Origin: Hygrocybe punicea
Lineage: Eukaryota > Basidiomycota > Agaricomycetes > Agaricales > Hygrophoraceae
Assembly: GCA_963556145.1 (NCBI GenBank)
Contig: OY744467.1
Location: 5,828,001 to 5,892,000, forward strand
Direction of reading: 5' to 3'
DNA: 64,000 nt
The position numbers and the translations under genes are program-made. The notes under the pieces were generated by a model that was given only the letters and a program-made list of their open reading frames with translations, was not told where the DNA came from and searched no databases. This document shows, one piece after another, positions 1 through 12,685 of this stretch. Positions within the stretch are counted from its first letter, which is position 1. Each line of letters starts with the position of its first letter.

Positions 1-350
1 TTTTTGAGGGATATAATGAGAATCATTGCTTGTAAAAATATATAAAAATGCTCTCAACACTCCCCACAGTATTCTGAACATTGTGCTTCTTTACACTAAA
101 GGGATCCGACCAGTATTCCATCCACAATAACCATAAAAACCACCAAAAACAGGTAAAAATGGGGTATTTTGCATGTTTTTGAGGGATATAATGAGAATCA
201 TTGCTTGTAAAAATATGTAAAAATGCTCTCAACACTCCCCACAGTATTCTAAACATTGTGTTTCTTTACACTAAAGGGATCCGGCCAGTATTCTGTCCAC
301 AATAACCATAAAAACCACCAAAAACAGGTAAAAATGGGGTATTTTGCATG
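1..350. repeat. 175-bp tandem repeat, two copies
   Basis: Positions 1-175 and 176-350 are two copies of one unit with a period of 175 bp and only a few substitutions. The array may extend left of the window. The unit is AT-rich and has no convincing reading frame. The two minus-strand frames across it are similar to each other only because of the repeat. Confidence 0.9.
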
Positions 351-1641
351 TTTCTTCCTGTACCCCTGCAAAACCCGTGCCATACCCGTACTTTTGGCCT
401 CGGGTACGTACCCGTGACGGGTACGGGTCCGAGTACAGCCCCAGAGCACTGCGGGTGTACCCCTGACTGGCCATAGTTGTGAGGCAATGAAGGAACAGAG
501 AATGGAGAGGAAAATAGATATAGCGAAAAAGATGTAAAATTGAGATGTATCTCCAATGGAACAGGGGTATATGAATGAGGCAAGTCTGATGTCGGTGTAG
601 AAAGTCCAAAGGGTCACGTGCGATCATTTTAGGCAAGGTGAGTCAGTGTTGTTGGTATGAGAGCGGCTGGCAGTGAGCAGTATATGTCGGGTACAGTGGG
701 TTATGTCAGGTTGTGTCGGTGTCGAGTATGAGGTAGGGGACATGTCGGGTTTGTGAGTATACATGATATATCGATGATATGCACTCAGAGGGTCATCAGA
801 CCTCTACAACAGCTGAAATTGTTTATTTTCCAGTGTGATGGCAACAGCATCAGCAAACCTGGTTGTCTGAGCCAGTGCTATGTAGCTTAGTCATAGTAAC
901 CATAGCACTCATAGCACCCTAGAGAGGTTCCCAATATATACCTAGCATCACCTGGGCTCTATGTAGCATCACATAGCTTTGCAGGCTACCTATGGAGTGC
1001 TATGCAGGGGTGTATAGTTTGCTGCCCACCTGCCAAACACCAATTATATATATATATATATATTGTTGGCAATTTGTTGAGGCGGAGGTCAGTATTTGGT
1101 TAGTCATTAGGAGCTTGTAGCTGGATTTGGCCCAGTGAGAAAATTTCCTTCACATGATACATTTGCATATATGACCCATTGAGCACCATTCAAGGTTCAC
1201 TAGCTAGCCAAAGCTTTTTAAAGTGACCAGCACTCCTTTTACTTTGCACTACATAAATCAAGTTCACTGCTACTGTTTTGACACACTCTCCTATCCCAGT
1301 AGTTTACATGTTCTATACTACTGCTTTACTATTTGCTTCATATCCTTGTACAGGTTAAAGCAGACAAGATCCCTGGCTGTGAAAGCAAGAGGCCACTTCC
1401 AAGCTTTCTCCAGGACAGTAAAGCCCTTAAAATGTCTTGTTGACTCAGATTTTTAGGCAGACTTGTAGTACAACTGTTGGCCTCCTCACCATAGGAAACT
1501 CAGCATGCCAGGCTCCTGTTTTGAGTCTGCATTGCCGTAGTTATCAGTTCTTCAAAGCACTTGCATTCTTTTTTTGCTCTTTCAATTGTGCGATGCGCTA
1601 AAACACACCATCAGTCATAGTTTTGAAGATGGAGGGTGACA
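351..1641. other. Intergenic stretch with no supported gene
   Basis: Positions 357-465 are rich in short GGGTACGGGT / ACCCGTAC motifs on both strands. These resemble the subterminal repeats of the hAT-like element at 57337-58472, so this may be a decayed element end, but no second terminus was found. A short (TA)n tract lies near 1043-1063. The rest holds nothing recognised. Confidence 0.5.
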
Positions 1642-4600
1642 TCACACCTGCTTCCGCTCTTCCTTCCTTCGAGCCATCTCTGCAGCCTTCGTTTCTTTGC
1701 TCATCCCTGTGGTTGCAGGCCGAGCAGAAGCTGGAGGTGATTGTTGAGGGGAAACCATTCCGTTCTGCAGACTACTCTCCTTAACTGGGGTCCGTCCAAG
1801 ATATTCATTCCTAGGTTCGGCCACGGGTGCAGTCTCAAATGCACCTGGGAAATTAATCAAAGGATAAGCTTTCTACCAGACTTGAACATGTCAGCGCTTC
1901 ACTAACTCCAGTCATCTTGATCTGCATTAATGTCAATGAGGTCATCCGTACCCCATGGATTGCTGTCGGCAGCCACCTCTTCGGCCAGCTGCGCAACAAG
2001 TGCAGGAGAAGCCACCGTGCCGGGCACTCTGTTCGTGCCCAGTTGCATTCCTTTAACCCATGGCGATATTGACTGAACTGCGTCTGTGGGAGAAGGTAAT
2101 GCAGAATTTGCTTGGATTAGGTCTGATAGTGTGAATGAAAAAGTATTCCCAGCGACGGTGTCGGTGGAGGTTCCTGATGTTCCTGGTGCCCCTAAAGGAG
2201 CGGAGCCCATGGTACTTTGCAAATCTGCCGTCCCTAACTGAAGACGTACATTAACCGCTATAGAACCCGAGAATGGAGAAATTCACCGTCTTTCCTAGAG
2301 ATGATATCGCCCAGCCAGCGAGAGCTCCCGCAGCCCCCGCAGCACTGCTGACCAACGTAGCTTGCGTTGGCAGGGAGGAAGTCAGAGACCCTGGTAGAGT
2401 CGGCCCATCTGAAATAATTGTTGTAGGCTAGAACGGAAAGTTGGTAAACGGGATAGTAAAGATCTCAAGAATATCGCGGACCATGGTTGCGGCATGAATT
2501 TCCAGCTTCTTCACAAACAATTCAACGGCCTTGAATGCCTGATCGCGAACTAATCTATAAACAAAGGTGGGAAAGTAAGTCAACATCGAAGAGCATTGTT
2601 GGAAAGCAACCACGGTCAACTTTTCATTGTCCACTAGGGCGGATGATATATTTGGAATAACCTTTGTGGCTAGTTCTTCTGCGTCAAAGCACTCAATCGT
2701 CGCCATGAATGCCATGAGCCCTGCCACTCGGGCGTGGACGAAGGTATCTTTCAGGGCGCGGGTGAAGGCGGCAACTAGAACTTTCCGTTTGGTGTGATAG
2801 CCTAAGGATGGACCCAGACGGCCGATAAGAATGCACGTGTTCGTACGAATAGAGGCTTCCGGGTCAGTTTGCATTTTCGCCAAATGTCGTAGAAGGTCAT
2901 TGTTCAGAATACGGTCATTAAGCTAATTTTGCACCGTATTAGTTGTGGGGGGCATGGCTAGCAAGAGGTTGCGATACTCGCGTGAGGGGATAACAGGATG
3001 ATGGCTTTGACCGTCGCCTCTCGAATGACCGCCACGGTGTCCGAAAACCCAGTTTGCTAAATTTAAGAATCAAGCAAGTGAGCAATAGTGACGACGACAA
3101 TTTATCTCACAACATGAGGCCAAATTTTATCGGAGACAGACTTTTTATCCAACCTGTCTGCGTAATCGGACAGGTGATCAAGTAGGGCCATGCGTGTCCC
3201 ACGATCAGGATTGGCAAACAATTTAATCAAGGGGGCAAGGATAACCGAGGGGAATTCTTCTACAGAAACATTTTTTCCCAGTTGTAAAAGGAGTGGCAAG
3301 ATTATTGCTGCAGATGCTCCACCGAAATCGAGCGCCGTGACGAGCGATGGGAGTACACGGTAAGAAGCAAATTCTGTGGGAAATGTGGCCGCAGATTCTT
3401 TCAAAGTGCTGTGGTTTCAACAAAAATCTTTTGGTTAGAAGGTTCGCCCATGGGGAACAGATGGGGCACACCGAAGAAAAGCAGATTTATCTGTGTCGGT
3501 TGCCAAAGCAAAGTTGTCCAGCCCCATGCATACCTTCACCAGGCGGTTATTTTTGAAGAATCCGGAGCCTTCTCCGGCCATTTCCGCCATGCCTATGGCT
3601 AGAAACTGTTTCGGTGACATACGCAGCTTGGGGTTAGGGTTGAGGAGTTTCTTGAAAGACGAAAAGACTGATGTAGGTATGAATCCGCGAGATGATGGTA
3701 GCGGGGGTGAGTGGGGAGGTAGGGAAGTCGCAGCGGGACCATGGTCGGGATTGAACACAGCATGGAACAGAAGGCCAAGTGCATAGGCATCTGCTGCGGT
3801 AACATCATGACTGCAATGGGATGAGAGGTAGAAGCACAGAAAGAGTGTCCTAAACGCACCTTTTCAAAACCGAGTAACCAAGTTTTCTCACTTCCGGTGG
3901 TGACCATGAAGATGCCTCAGGGATTGAATTACCAAGAGTCTGCAAAGCAATGACAATCCAGAGCTGCAAGCATATGAAAAACATTTCTAATCACGGACAT
4001 ATAGAACGGCAGCGTCGTCCTTAGGGCTGCTAAAGAGCTCAAATCCTCCCAGTTTCCACTCTCCAGATGGTGATATGAAACAAGAGTTGACCCGGAGATT
4101 GCCATGTGTGGATGCACAAGATTCGTTGACAAATGCCAAAGCTACCTGAAGTCTTCAATCAATAGATGAATATACAAAACGGTGGGGAGCCTGACTGAGA
4201 TTCTGTGAAGCCCCCAGAGAAGCCAGTCTTCTCGTTGTGTTACACTTCGCGAAGTCCACGCCGGAAGAGCAGAAGTCAATGGCTGTATTCGCTCTGTCAT
4301 GATATAGATGACCGTGTCCGTCTCGACTGCATCCACGAATTTCAGTACATCAGGGTGTCGTGTTGTGCGCAGCTTTCGAACAGCGTTTCTCGCCAAGGGT
4401 AGCGTGGCTTTGAAGTCGTATTCAAAGATCGACACAGAAAGTCCGTCATCCTAGCGAAAGATCTGAATAAAGTATTTATGAGTTCCACCATCCCTCGAAC
4501 GTACCCGCTTAGTGCCGTCGTACAGGTTCCATACATTTTCGAATGAAGCGACTTTGGCACCCAACATGAAGGGCAGATTCAAGCCAGATTTCTGGACTAA

Positions 4601-4642
4601 AGTCGAGACCGCCGCAGAGCCCAGTGTCCTCAAATAATCCAT
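1642..4642 (-). CDS. SCY1: SCY1-like (SCYL/Cex1) protein kinase-like protein, multi-exon
   Basis: This is a member of the SCY1/SCYL family, which consists of catalytically weak kinase-fold proteins with HEAT repeats. The family acts in Golgi-ER/endosome vesicle traffic and, in yeast (Cex1), in tRNA export. The start ATG at 4642 begins a frame with the family-typical N-terminus, including 'VWNLYDGTKR'. The next exon (about 4435-4200) reads 'SIFEYDF', then the kinase N-lobe 'RTTRHPDVLKFVDAVETD'. Exons at about 3760-2430 give an alpha-helical HEAT-type region, for example 'PEASIRTNTCILIGRLGPSL'. The C-terminus has the acidic DDW-type motif ('ADQDDWS', near 1905) seen in SCYL1-like tails and a final charged helix ending in RKEERKQV before TGA at 1642. 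Introns are short, and exact junctions were not all resolved. The gene is divergent from MED14. Confidence 0.85.
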
Positions 4643-4790
4643 AGTCGAGAGCTCGATTTTGTGATTTCAGAGTGGCTGTGCAGGAATAATTTCGTTTGTC
4701 CTCCACACAGCTGGAGCGTCAATAAGTAATGCCACCCAGTTCTCTCTGTCGTTAGAACACTTACGCTCAGCTGTCATTATCCAACCTGAT
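4643..4790. promoter_or_regulatory. Shared divergent promoter of the SCY1-like gene and MED14
   Basis: Only 148 bp separate the two start codons, ATG at 4642 on minus and ATG at 4791 on plus. Both genes must take their core promoters from this interval or from each other's 5' regions. No clear TATA box is visible, which fits housekeeping expression. Confidence 0.6.
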
Positions 4791-7700
4791 ATGGAGCACT
4801 CGAAACCTAACGGCGTCACGTTTGATGCCACTGGACTCGAAAAGACAACTTCCGCCGCCATGTTGAACGGTGGGCTCAATAATGGCATCCATGAACCCAC
4901 TGGCGAGGATCTCGAGCGTGAACTTCCTATGGTTTATGATGGTCAGGTGCCGCTCGGTGACGTGCTTTCGCGAGTTGTGCAGGCTATATATGCAGAGCTG
5001 TGCGAGCTGGCGGAAACGTTCGTTTTTATTGTGTGTATTGATAATTTGCACAATCTGATGTACATGAATCCTTCACAGCATGCCAAATATGTCGGACAGT
5101 ACTCGCAAACGTACTTTAGCTGACTGGGTGGTCAAGACGAAAAAGCAAGTTGTCAAGTTGTACGCAGTGGCGAAGTGGGCGCGGGACGCGGACACTGTTC
5201 AAAAATGCATGGTGCATTCATCAGCAGGATTCTCTATGTGTACTTTATCGTGAACTCATGGGTTCAGCACAGAACATAACCGCGTTTCTTATGAATCAAA
5301 ATCAACAATTCGAGGATGCCATCACCGCCCTTTCTTTTGCAAAGCAAAGTTTGGATCCAGCCAGGTAGGTTGTTGCTACCTTGTTTGACGCCCCTTCACA
5401 CCATGACCAATATACTTAGACTCCGCAACCACGACTTACTGACGTCTTTGGATGTCTTAACAACTGGTTCATATCGGAGACTGCCTACCAGGATCAAGGT
5501 ATTATTCCCTCGTTGGATTCCATTTCATGAGCTCATCCATATTCACTAGAAATTGATCATATCCCCAGCACCATTGACAAACAAAGAGGTGGACCAGACC
5601 TTAAAGGACATGGAGGGCGTTATTCGATACCGACTTTGCATGTCAGAGATTATCCCCGTTGAAATGTCTCGGCATCGCATTGGTAATCACGCACTTCTGT
5701 AGTCTCCCGACAGCATTGACATTAAGGATATAGCAAACGGTCGAGTTTACTTTACCGTCCCAAAGTTATTTGAAGTTTCGCTGTGTCTTCGAGGTGCACG
5801 GAAGGACGATGGTTGGTTTTTTGTTCATGTCGAATTTTTCATCACTATCGGAGGGGATATTACTGGCATGCAGGGTACGCACGAAGTCACAGGTTGTTGT
5901 CACGCATAGGCCAATTGACGCAGTAGAATTTCCTCGGGAGCCAACAGGCCTCATGAAACGCCATATCACTGATGAAGCGGACGCAAGGCTTGCGTTTTAC
6001 CTGCCATTACCGCCAGACGATGTGCCTCCCCCTGGAATTGAGATCTCGCCAAGACCACAATTACCTGATAGCCTGGTAGATACACCTCTTGTTCGGCTAT
6101 ACAACTTTCTTCGTACGTGCGCTCTATCAAGTGACTGCAATGCTTCTAACATACAACAGAAATAATGTGTTTATCTTATCAATTGGAGATCTTGTGGTAC
6201 CAAGTATGTGTAACCCGACTCGGACGTTGAATGGTGCCAATAATCTTCCTTCAGGCTCAGAGAATGCGCTCCCTTGGGTGGGCGGACCATCTGAAAATCG
6301 AAATGACCAACAACCGCAAAACGCTAACAGCCTCGTATTGGATGTCCGTGCTGTTTCGGTACATCATCTTCCACCTGCTAACGTTCAACCATCAATTTAG
6401 TCGTCAACCTCCCCCAACTGTACCCGGCCGCCCACAACCACCATCTAGCAGATTGAAGTTACCCATACTGGGCGGGACGCTCACAATATCCATCGTCGAA
6501 GCGCACGCGCCACCTCAAGCAGGCGGCGGACCGGCGCGGTCTTCCAACGCACGTATTCTTGCCGAACTGCAGCAAAAGGCTAAGCTCGGGACGGGACGAC
6601 CCTCCGACGAAGTCGAAGGGCTGAAGTTCGAGGTTCGATGGGAGCCTACAAAAGGTGCATTGGGTGTTGTCTTCTCCGCCGAGGATGCTGCGATGGCTCC
6701 CGGCGAGTTAATTATAGTGAGCTATGCGCGATGTCGTCTCTTTGTATGCTAACGATCCAAACAGGATGCAAACGACCTGGATTTTGATTCACTGTTGCGC
6801 AAAGTCATCGAGAAGCATACAACAGCTATCTTGAAGGTGTTTCAGTACCAACTCCAGCGTGGTGCCAAACGTACAGTTTTTTCAATACCAGGCGAGGTTG
6901 CTTTGGTCGTAGACGGTCCGTCGTGGTTTTTTTTCCACCTGAATACCAGGATATTCAGCTCACTGTCTTGGCAGAGCGGATGCCTGCACTTCGTGTGCAT
7001 TTATGTGGCGATGAGCTAGTGATTGTCACCGTCGACCCCAGAACCGGTCGTCTCAACTTGAGAGACACGGGTGACCTCGCAGCGGCGGGACGGGGGCCAC
7101 GTTTTGCCGCAATATCGGAGAAGCTCGTCGAGAATCCCGCAGTGTTGTTAGATGCGCTCGTGGGACTGCGACTGAACGTGGGTCAACCACTATTTTACCC
7201 GTGGTTGCTTCTTTTTTACGTTGGTTGCAGACTATCGCGGACCTTGCGCAACAAAAGGCTCACTACCTCGGTCTACGAAGCTTCCGGCATCGTAACTTTT
7301 CCAAAGAACGTTCGTGCTGTTCGCTGTCTTCGAGGCTCTGTTGATGTCATATATCCCTCCTTATAGAACTGACGCAGCTGGGACCGACGGCACGTGGAAC
7401 TGTGTACATCCAGCTCACTAACTTTCCCAAACACTACTTGGTGCTCGTGATCACAGATGATGAGTTCCGATATGCACTCATCTCGGTCAGCGTTGTTCCC
7501 GAAAGCATGTACAACAATATGGTCATGGAAGATATTGCGTGGCTGGACCTGGGGCGTATCCATGGTGAGGACATTTCTTTTGCGGCTCGAACGGACCTAG
7601 GCGAACCTCTGGTGCCTGGTGCCGGGTTGAAGAGGAAGAAGGAGGGTGAGCATGATGGGGCAACGGAAATGGGGCGAAAGATGTTTAATCCGGGCAGGTG

Positions 7701-9351
7701 TGTACATTGGGTGCATGTTGCGACTGATGACTGAGCGACGACTAGTTTTAATCTGGAGACTCAAGTCTTGCGGGAGCTGTATGCGTACTGTTGGTGAGTC
7801 TAGTCTTATTTTTTCCCCAGACACCTGCCGATGTACCTCTCTAGCGCACGTGTTGCGTACACAAAGGTTGAGCAGCAACTCAAATTGCGCGGAATCCAGT
7901 ATACGCACGTCAACCCTCCGAACGGGAAGCACTACCCGCCGGAGATCGCACACATACAGTCATCGCTTGCACACTCCGTGCCCGCACTGTGTGTGCAGGC
8001 ATCCCACATCCTGTCTGGTGCGCCCGCCGCCGAGGCAGCAATGTCCAACATCCGTGTCATCCCGCTAAATTGGTGGTCTGACAAGAAGGCGCAGGTAGGT
8101 ATTCCATGGATTGCTGTGCTGGTGGCTCACCAAGTGCTTCTGTAGGTGGTGACCTGTGTGAAATTGAAGTATGTGCAGCAGCCGATGGGGAAGACGGCAG
8201 GAACGAGTGCCATTATACGGCCGTCGAAGCGGATAATATACGACACGACCGAGGCTGTTGTCTCGTTCCTTTCGGAAGAGGTGGACACGTGCGTTGACGA
8301 GTTCTTGGAGGAGTGGGCGCGAGTGTCGAAGATGGTCGTTATCGCTCGGGAGGGTGGGTATTTTTGTGGTCGTGACATACTTGATTAGGTTCTGATATCC
8401 AGTTCGCAGTTGCTCAAATGGGGAAAGATAAGGAATGGGGTGACGTTCGGCTGCTTTCTTTTGATTTGCAGACTGTGGAATTTGCTTATGCTGCTGTATG
8501 CACGCTTTCTTGTCACGCCTTGTCTTTCTCACGGATTCTGTGGTTGCAGGACTACACGGTGTCCATAACCTGCACAGACCAGTTGTCTCCATCCGGTGGC
8601 TCTTTCGACCTGCGTTTTTCACGTGCCGTTCTGCCTGACTCCCCGACTGCGCCGCAAGGGGAGCAAGACCGATTCAATCCGCACGACGACGCAGAGCCAT
8701 TTCTGCGGGGTGTCTTGCGGCATGGGCATGGACGACTCGCACCGTCGCTGCACCACCTAGTGGGGCTTCTACGGGACACGCTACCCGTTGTCGTTGAGCT
8801 CGATGAGATCAAGCGCGGTGCGACAATGAGTGCAGATGGGTGTTTTGTGGATACGTTCGCCAAGGCTGCCGGGTGGTACCGGCTGCTTTATGGGGATCTT
8901 CGGTGCGCAATCTGCGTTGATATTTCTATTTGTTGCTTGATACGTTGGATTTTTATTTTGCAGACATGCGTTGGATTTTCGGTTGATGAAGGGTCAGCGG
9001 GTTGCTGTGGTCGACGGCTCTCACTCGCTGTTCGGGCCTGAAAATGCTTCCTCTGTTACGGGCTCTGCGAAGAAAGGGCAGTCGCAAAGTGTGTTGGCTC
9101 ATGGTGATGACGGACTCGGCCTCCAACCGATCCCGCATTTTCGGGAGATCGTGCTGGAGGCTGTTGGGGAGGTTGTCGCGTCGGGATTGCAGCATGCAGG
9201 CATGGAGGGACCGCTGGGAAGAATAGTGCCCGTTGACATTGGAGTTGTGTGCGACACGGCTGTTGTGCGGGTTATTGCGCGGGCTATGCATTTGAGGGTT
9301 CTGAAAGGATTGAATGCTGTGGTGTCGCCTTCGTATTCTCACAGCATCTAG
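4791..9351 (+). CDS. MED14: Mediator complex subunit 14 (Rgr1/MED14), multi-exon
   Basis: MED14 is the scaffold subunit joining head, middle and tail of Mediator, the RNA polymerase II co-activator in the nucleus. The N-terminal exon carries the conserved block 'PLGDVLSRVVQAIYAELCEL'. It is followed after a short intron by the helix containing 'RKRTLADWVVKTKKQVVKLY', then by 'AITALSFAKQSLDPAR' and 'DLLTSLDVLTTGSYRRLP'. Near 5720-5870 come 'GRVYFTVPKLFEVSL' and 'DDGWFFVHVEFF', both typical of the family. Later exons (6.4-9.35 kb) hold the long, poorly conserved C-terminal half ending in 'NAVVSPSYSHSI' before TAG at 9349-9351. There are more than ten introns. The total length fits a protein of about 1100-1200 residues, normal for fungal MED14. 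The start is the first ATG, 148 bp from the divergent neighbour. Confidence 0.9.
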
Positions 9352-9826
9352 TCTCCTGTATTTGTAGAGAGAGATATTGTACGATGGGTCCTAGACCGTA
9401 ATTCCGTAATTTTTGGCGATTTCACGGGCTATGACCGTATACGGACAGCCGGAAACATGTCCGATTCGGACGAAAGTCCGAACGGCAAAAAATAGGGCCA
9501 AATTTGAGAGAAAACATGTGATTAATAGACCAATTCCAGGCTCAGGCTGTCCGTGTGTCGCCAACGTTCTGCTGGTTGACATGCTCGCAGGCTCACGCAA
9601 GGGCATCATTAGCGTTGTATTGAGCACAGAGACGCAGACGTCGGTCAGTGCGACGACCAGAGTGTTCATTCGCGGCACAAAAGGCGCACGAGCCCGTCGG
9701 GAGACCATCGGGGGATACCGGTGCGAAGTGTTGTCGGGGCGATGATGGTCCGGCCTCTGCTCACGGCTGTGTCATGACCAGGTCAATATTTCGGGGAATT
9801 GTGGAATGCTCCCATTGTGGCGGGCA
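9352..9826 (+). promoter_or_regulatory. PCK1 upstream region with clustered CGG/CCG triplets
   Basis: There is no convincing gene here. Around 9438-9485 there are four CGG and three CCG triplets within about 50 bp, including the palindrome TCCGATTCGGA. Triplets of this kind are half-sites for fungal zinc-cluster (Zn2Cys6) regulators, and gluconeogenic genes such as PEPCK are controlled by such factors in Ascomycota. The spacing does not match a named site exactly, so this is only a suggestion. The 110-codon plus-strand frame at 9413-9745 has no recognisable domain. Confidence 0.4.
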
Positions 9827-9835
9827 TATATAAAA
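9827..9835 (+). promoter_or_regulatory. TATA box of PCK1
   Basis: TATATAAAA lies 178 nt before the PCK1 start codon. This is a strong TATA element, as expected for a strongly regulated metabolic gene. The long leader may contain an intron, since splice-like signals lie between about 9898 and 9958. Confidence 0.65.
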
Positions 9836-10012
9836 CGGGGGAGTTCAACTTTCTTCGTCGTCAACTCCAACCCAAATTTTATCTCTGCCCACAGCGTGCG
9901 TATGTATTTTTTTATTTTATTTTTTTATCCTCTTTTCCTGTCACACGTACGTCACAGCGGAGCTTGTCATGCTTAAAACCATCCCCTCCAGTTCCTCGTC
10001 CGCCCGCTCAAC

Positions 10013-12112
10013 ATGGTTCTCCCCCACCACACCCCCTATGTCACCCCCCACATCCTCCACAAGCACTACGCACAGGCACACGACACAGAACAGTACGGCA
10101 ACCGTACGCACCCTTGCCCCTCTTTGAACTTTTGCACAATACTTACAACATCGCAGTCATCGGTCGCGACCTGGAATACTTCTCCCAGGCCGGCTTCGAC
10201 ATGGACAAGATCCACCTCAAGCGCAACGCACCCGTAGCCCTTCTCTACGAGGATGCAATTCGGAACGAGGGTGCCATCATCTCCTCTTCAGGTGCACTCA
10301 TCAATTTCTCCGGCAAGAAAACCGGTCGGAGCCCAAAAGACAAGCGCATCGTCTACGAAGACTCCAGCAAACAGGACATTTGGTGGGGCTCCGTCAATAT
10401 CAAAATGGACGAGCGTGAGTCTGGCCAGCCTTGGCTGCATTTTTGGCCCTTTACCTCAGCACGCCGCCCTTGCAGACACCTTTGAAATCAACCGCGAGCG
10501 TGCGATCGATTACCTCAACACTCGCGACAACGTTTATGTTTTCGACGGTTATGCAGGCGTGAGCACCACTTGCCCTTCTCTGCTTTGACTTGCTCATTTC
10601 AAAATGGTCCTAGTGGGATCCCAAATACCGAATCAAGGTCCGCGTCATCTGCGCACGAGCATACCATGCGCTTTTCATGGTAACGTCATACTTTACATGT
10701 CTTTTTTAGCGCACAAGGTTCATCTCTCCCATCCCAGAACAACATGCTCATACGCCCTAATGAGGAAGAACTCGCCAGCTTTGGCGAGCCCGATTTCATC
10801 ATCTACAACGCAGGCCAGTTCCCCGCCAACCGCTTCACAAAAGGCATGAGCTCCACCACATCCGTCGAGATCAACTTCAAACGCATGGAGATGGTCATTC
10901 TCGGCACCGAATATGCGGGCGAGATGAAGAAGGGTGTCTTCTCTGTAATGGTACGCTGTCCATGCATGGTCACTGTCGCCCCTCTCACCTTGTTCTGCAC
11001 CAGCACTACCTCCAACCTATCAAATTTGGCCAGCTCTCGTTGCATTCCTCCGCAAACGTTGGAATGGAACACGGTGACGTCACCCTCTTCTTCGGGCTGT
11101 CCGGTACCGGCAAGACCACCCTCTCGGCTGACCCGCGCCGCCTGCTCATCGGTGACGATGAGCACGTGTGGTCTGACACTGGTGTGTTCAACATTGAGGG
11201 TGGGTGTTACGCCAAGTGCATCAACCTGTCTGGGGAGAAGGAACCGGAGATCTTCAACGCCATCCGATTCGGGAGCATCCTCGAGAACGTCGTGTACAAC
11301 CCGCTCTCGCGTGTACCGGACTACAACGACATTGGTATTACAGAGAACACGCGCTGTGCGTACCCCATCGAGTACATCCCCAACGCAAAAATCCCATGCC
11401 TCGTCGATCGCCAGCCGAGCAACATCATCATGCTCACCTGTGACGCCTTTGGCGTGCTGCCTCCCGTAAGCAAGCTCACGCCCGCGCAGGCTAGCTACCA
11501 TTTCCTCGCCGGGTACACATCGTGAGCCGGGATCGCCTTTTTATTATTATGGTTAGACAGCGTTCTCACTCGTTTACAGAAAGACGCCTGGGACAGAAGA
11601 CGGTGTACTTGAACCCATCCCGACTTTTTCCACGTGCTACAGCGCACCCTTTATCGTCCTCCACGTGAGTCACCTCTATAATCTTATTACCCACCTACTG
11701 ACCGCAATCACCGCATATACAGCCCGGACGCTACGCCGAGATGCTCGCAGACCGCATGTCCAAGCACGGCGTCGACTGCTGGCTCATCAACACGGGATGG
11801 ACAGGCGGGAAGTACGGAACCGGGCCAGGCCGACGATGCCCCCTCGCATACACACGGCGCATCGTTGACGCGGTGCACTCTGGCGAGCTAGCCAAGGCGA
11901 CGTTTGAGCCGTTTGGGACGTTTGGTCTGGCGATACCGACGGCGCTGGAGGGTGTACCGCGGGAGCTGTTGAACCCGCGGCTTGCGTGGGCGGATAAGGA
12001 GGCGTTTGAGAGGGAGGTGCGGAAGCTTGCGGGGATGTTCCAGAAGGCGTTTGCGTTGTATGAGAGGGATGTGAGTGAGGCTGTGAGGATGGCGGGGCCG
12101 CATCTGACGTAG
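10013..12112 (+). CDS. PCK1: Phosphoenolpyruvate carboxykinase (ATP), eight exons
   Basis: This enzyme converts oxaloacetate plus ATP to phosphoenolpyruvate plus CO2, the committed cytosolic step of gluconeogenesis. All junctions can be read. The exons are 10013-10103, 10157-10414, 10476-10558, 10614-10679, 10738-10950, 11004-11521, 11580-11664 and 11723-12112. The frame is continuous through each junction and gives a protein of about 565 residues, close to the family norm. Diagnostic blocks are '[20 protein letters not shown]' near the N-terminus, the phosphate-binding loop '[16 protein letters not shown]' (about 11096), the metal-site segment '[19 protein letters not shown]', and '[11 protein letters not shown]' near the C-terminus. 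The C-terminus is HLT before TAG. The fourth intron (10680-10737) was placed to keep the conserved NMLIRP motif in frame. Pieces of this gene are duplicated at 17358-18060 and 18365-18494. Confidence 0.96.
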
Positions 12113-12125
12113 GGGGGGTGTGGGT

Positions 12126-12150
12126 TTCTCTCTCTCTCTCTCTCTCTCTG
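12126..12150. repeat. (TC)n microsatellite in the PCK1 3' region
   Basis: A TC dinucleotide run starts about 14 nt after the PCK1 stop. A shortened version survives in the duplicate copy near 18018. Confidence 0.8.
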
Positions 12151-12382
12151 CCCCCCTGAGTGTTGTTCACCCCCACCCACCCACTTTGCGACGCATTGGT
12201 CCCCACTTCACATAAATTTTATTTTGTTGTTTGTGTTTTTGGAGACTTGCAGGTTGGAACTTTTTTGTCTAAACAATATGTACCTTACATTGCCAGGTTT
12301 TGCACGTTTTTTTCTTCTTTTTTTTGCATATATCTAGACCTCGTTTTCTAACAGCGATGGAACGCCGTATGGTGATGAGATA

Positions 12383-12647
12383 TTAGTGGACTGTGACGGA
12401 CATTTGCGTAAGGGTTGAGTACTTGCAGCATTGTCTTGTCTCTTGGTTGTGTGGAGTCATGTACTCTTTTGAGTCGACGCTGATGCAGTGGCAATGGACG
12501 GCCGCGGCGCTTTGAAAATGTGTGTGTGTGTGTGTGAGGTGGACAGGGGATAACTTTGAAGGAGAAAAGTTGTCCGTACAGGATGCTTCCAAAGATAAGA
12601 GATGCAAAGACGATAGTTGAGATCTTTGAGAGGTAGAAGAATTTCAT
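12383..12647 (-). CDS. Small cysteine-patterned secreted protein candidate, two exons
   Basis: The predicted product is 64 residues. Exon 1 (12647-12580) encodes a signal peptide, 'MKFFYLSKISTIVFASLIFG', continuing into SIL. A 70-nt intron (12579-12510, gtacgg..ttcaaag) contains the (CA)n run. Exon 2 (12509-12383) joins in phase 2 and gives AAAVHCHC, then a hydrophilic stretch with a CC pair ('ETRQCCKYSTLTQ') before TAA. The unspliced frame would instead read through the CA repeat as His-Thr repeats, which is less likely. A TATA element lies 40 nt upstream. The same two-exon layout, intron phase and CxC...CC pattern recur in the copy at 16307-16618. The family is not recognised. Its role as an effector or surface protein is inference from size and signal peptide only. 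Confidence 0.65.
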
Positions 12648-12685
12648 GTTTAGTTGAGTGAACCAACCACCCGGAGCCTGACTGA

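Noticed and set aside
9413..9745. 110-codon frame upstream of PCK1
   Set aside because: No domain, and it overlaps the PCK1 promoter region. Possible chance frame.
10803..11501. 232-codon open frame antisense to PCK1
   Set aside because: It follows the codon pattern of the true gene on the other strand, crosses its introns and has no domain. It also explains an apparent protein match at 18.4 kb, which is really an inverted PCK1 fragment.
12348..12647. 99-codon unspliced frame with a His-Thr repeat
   Set aside because: It reads through a CA microsatellite. Splicing a 70-nt intron gives a better protein with a conserved intron phase and cysteine pattern in the paralogue.
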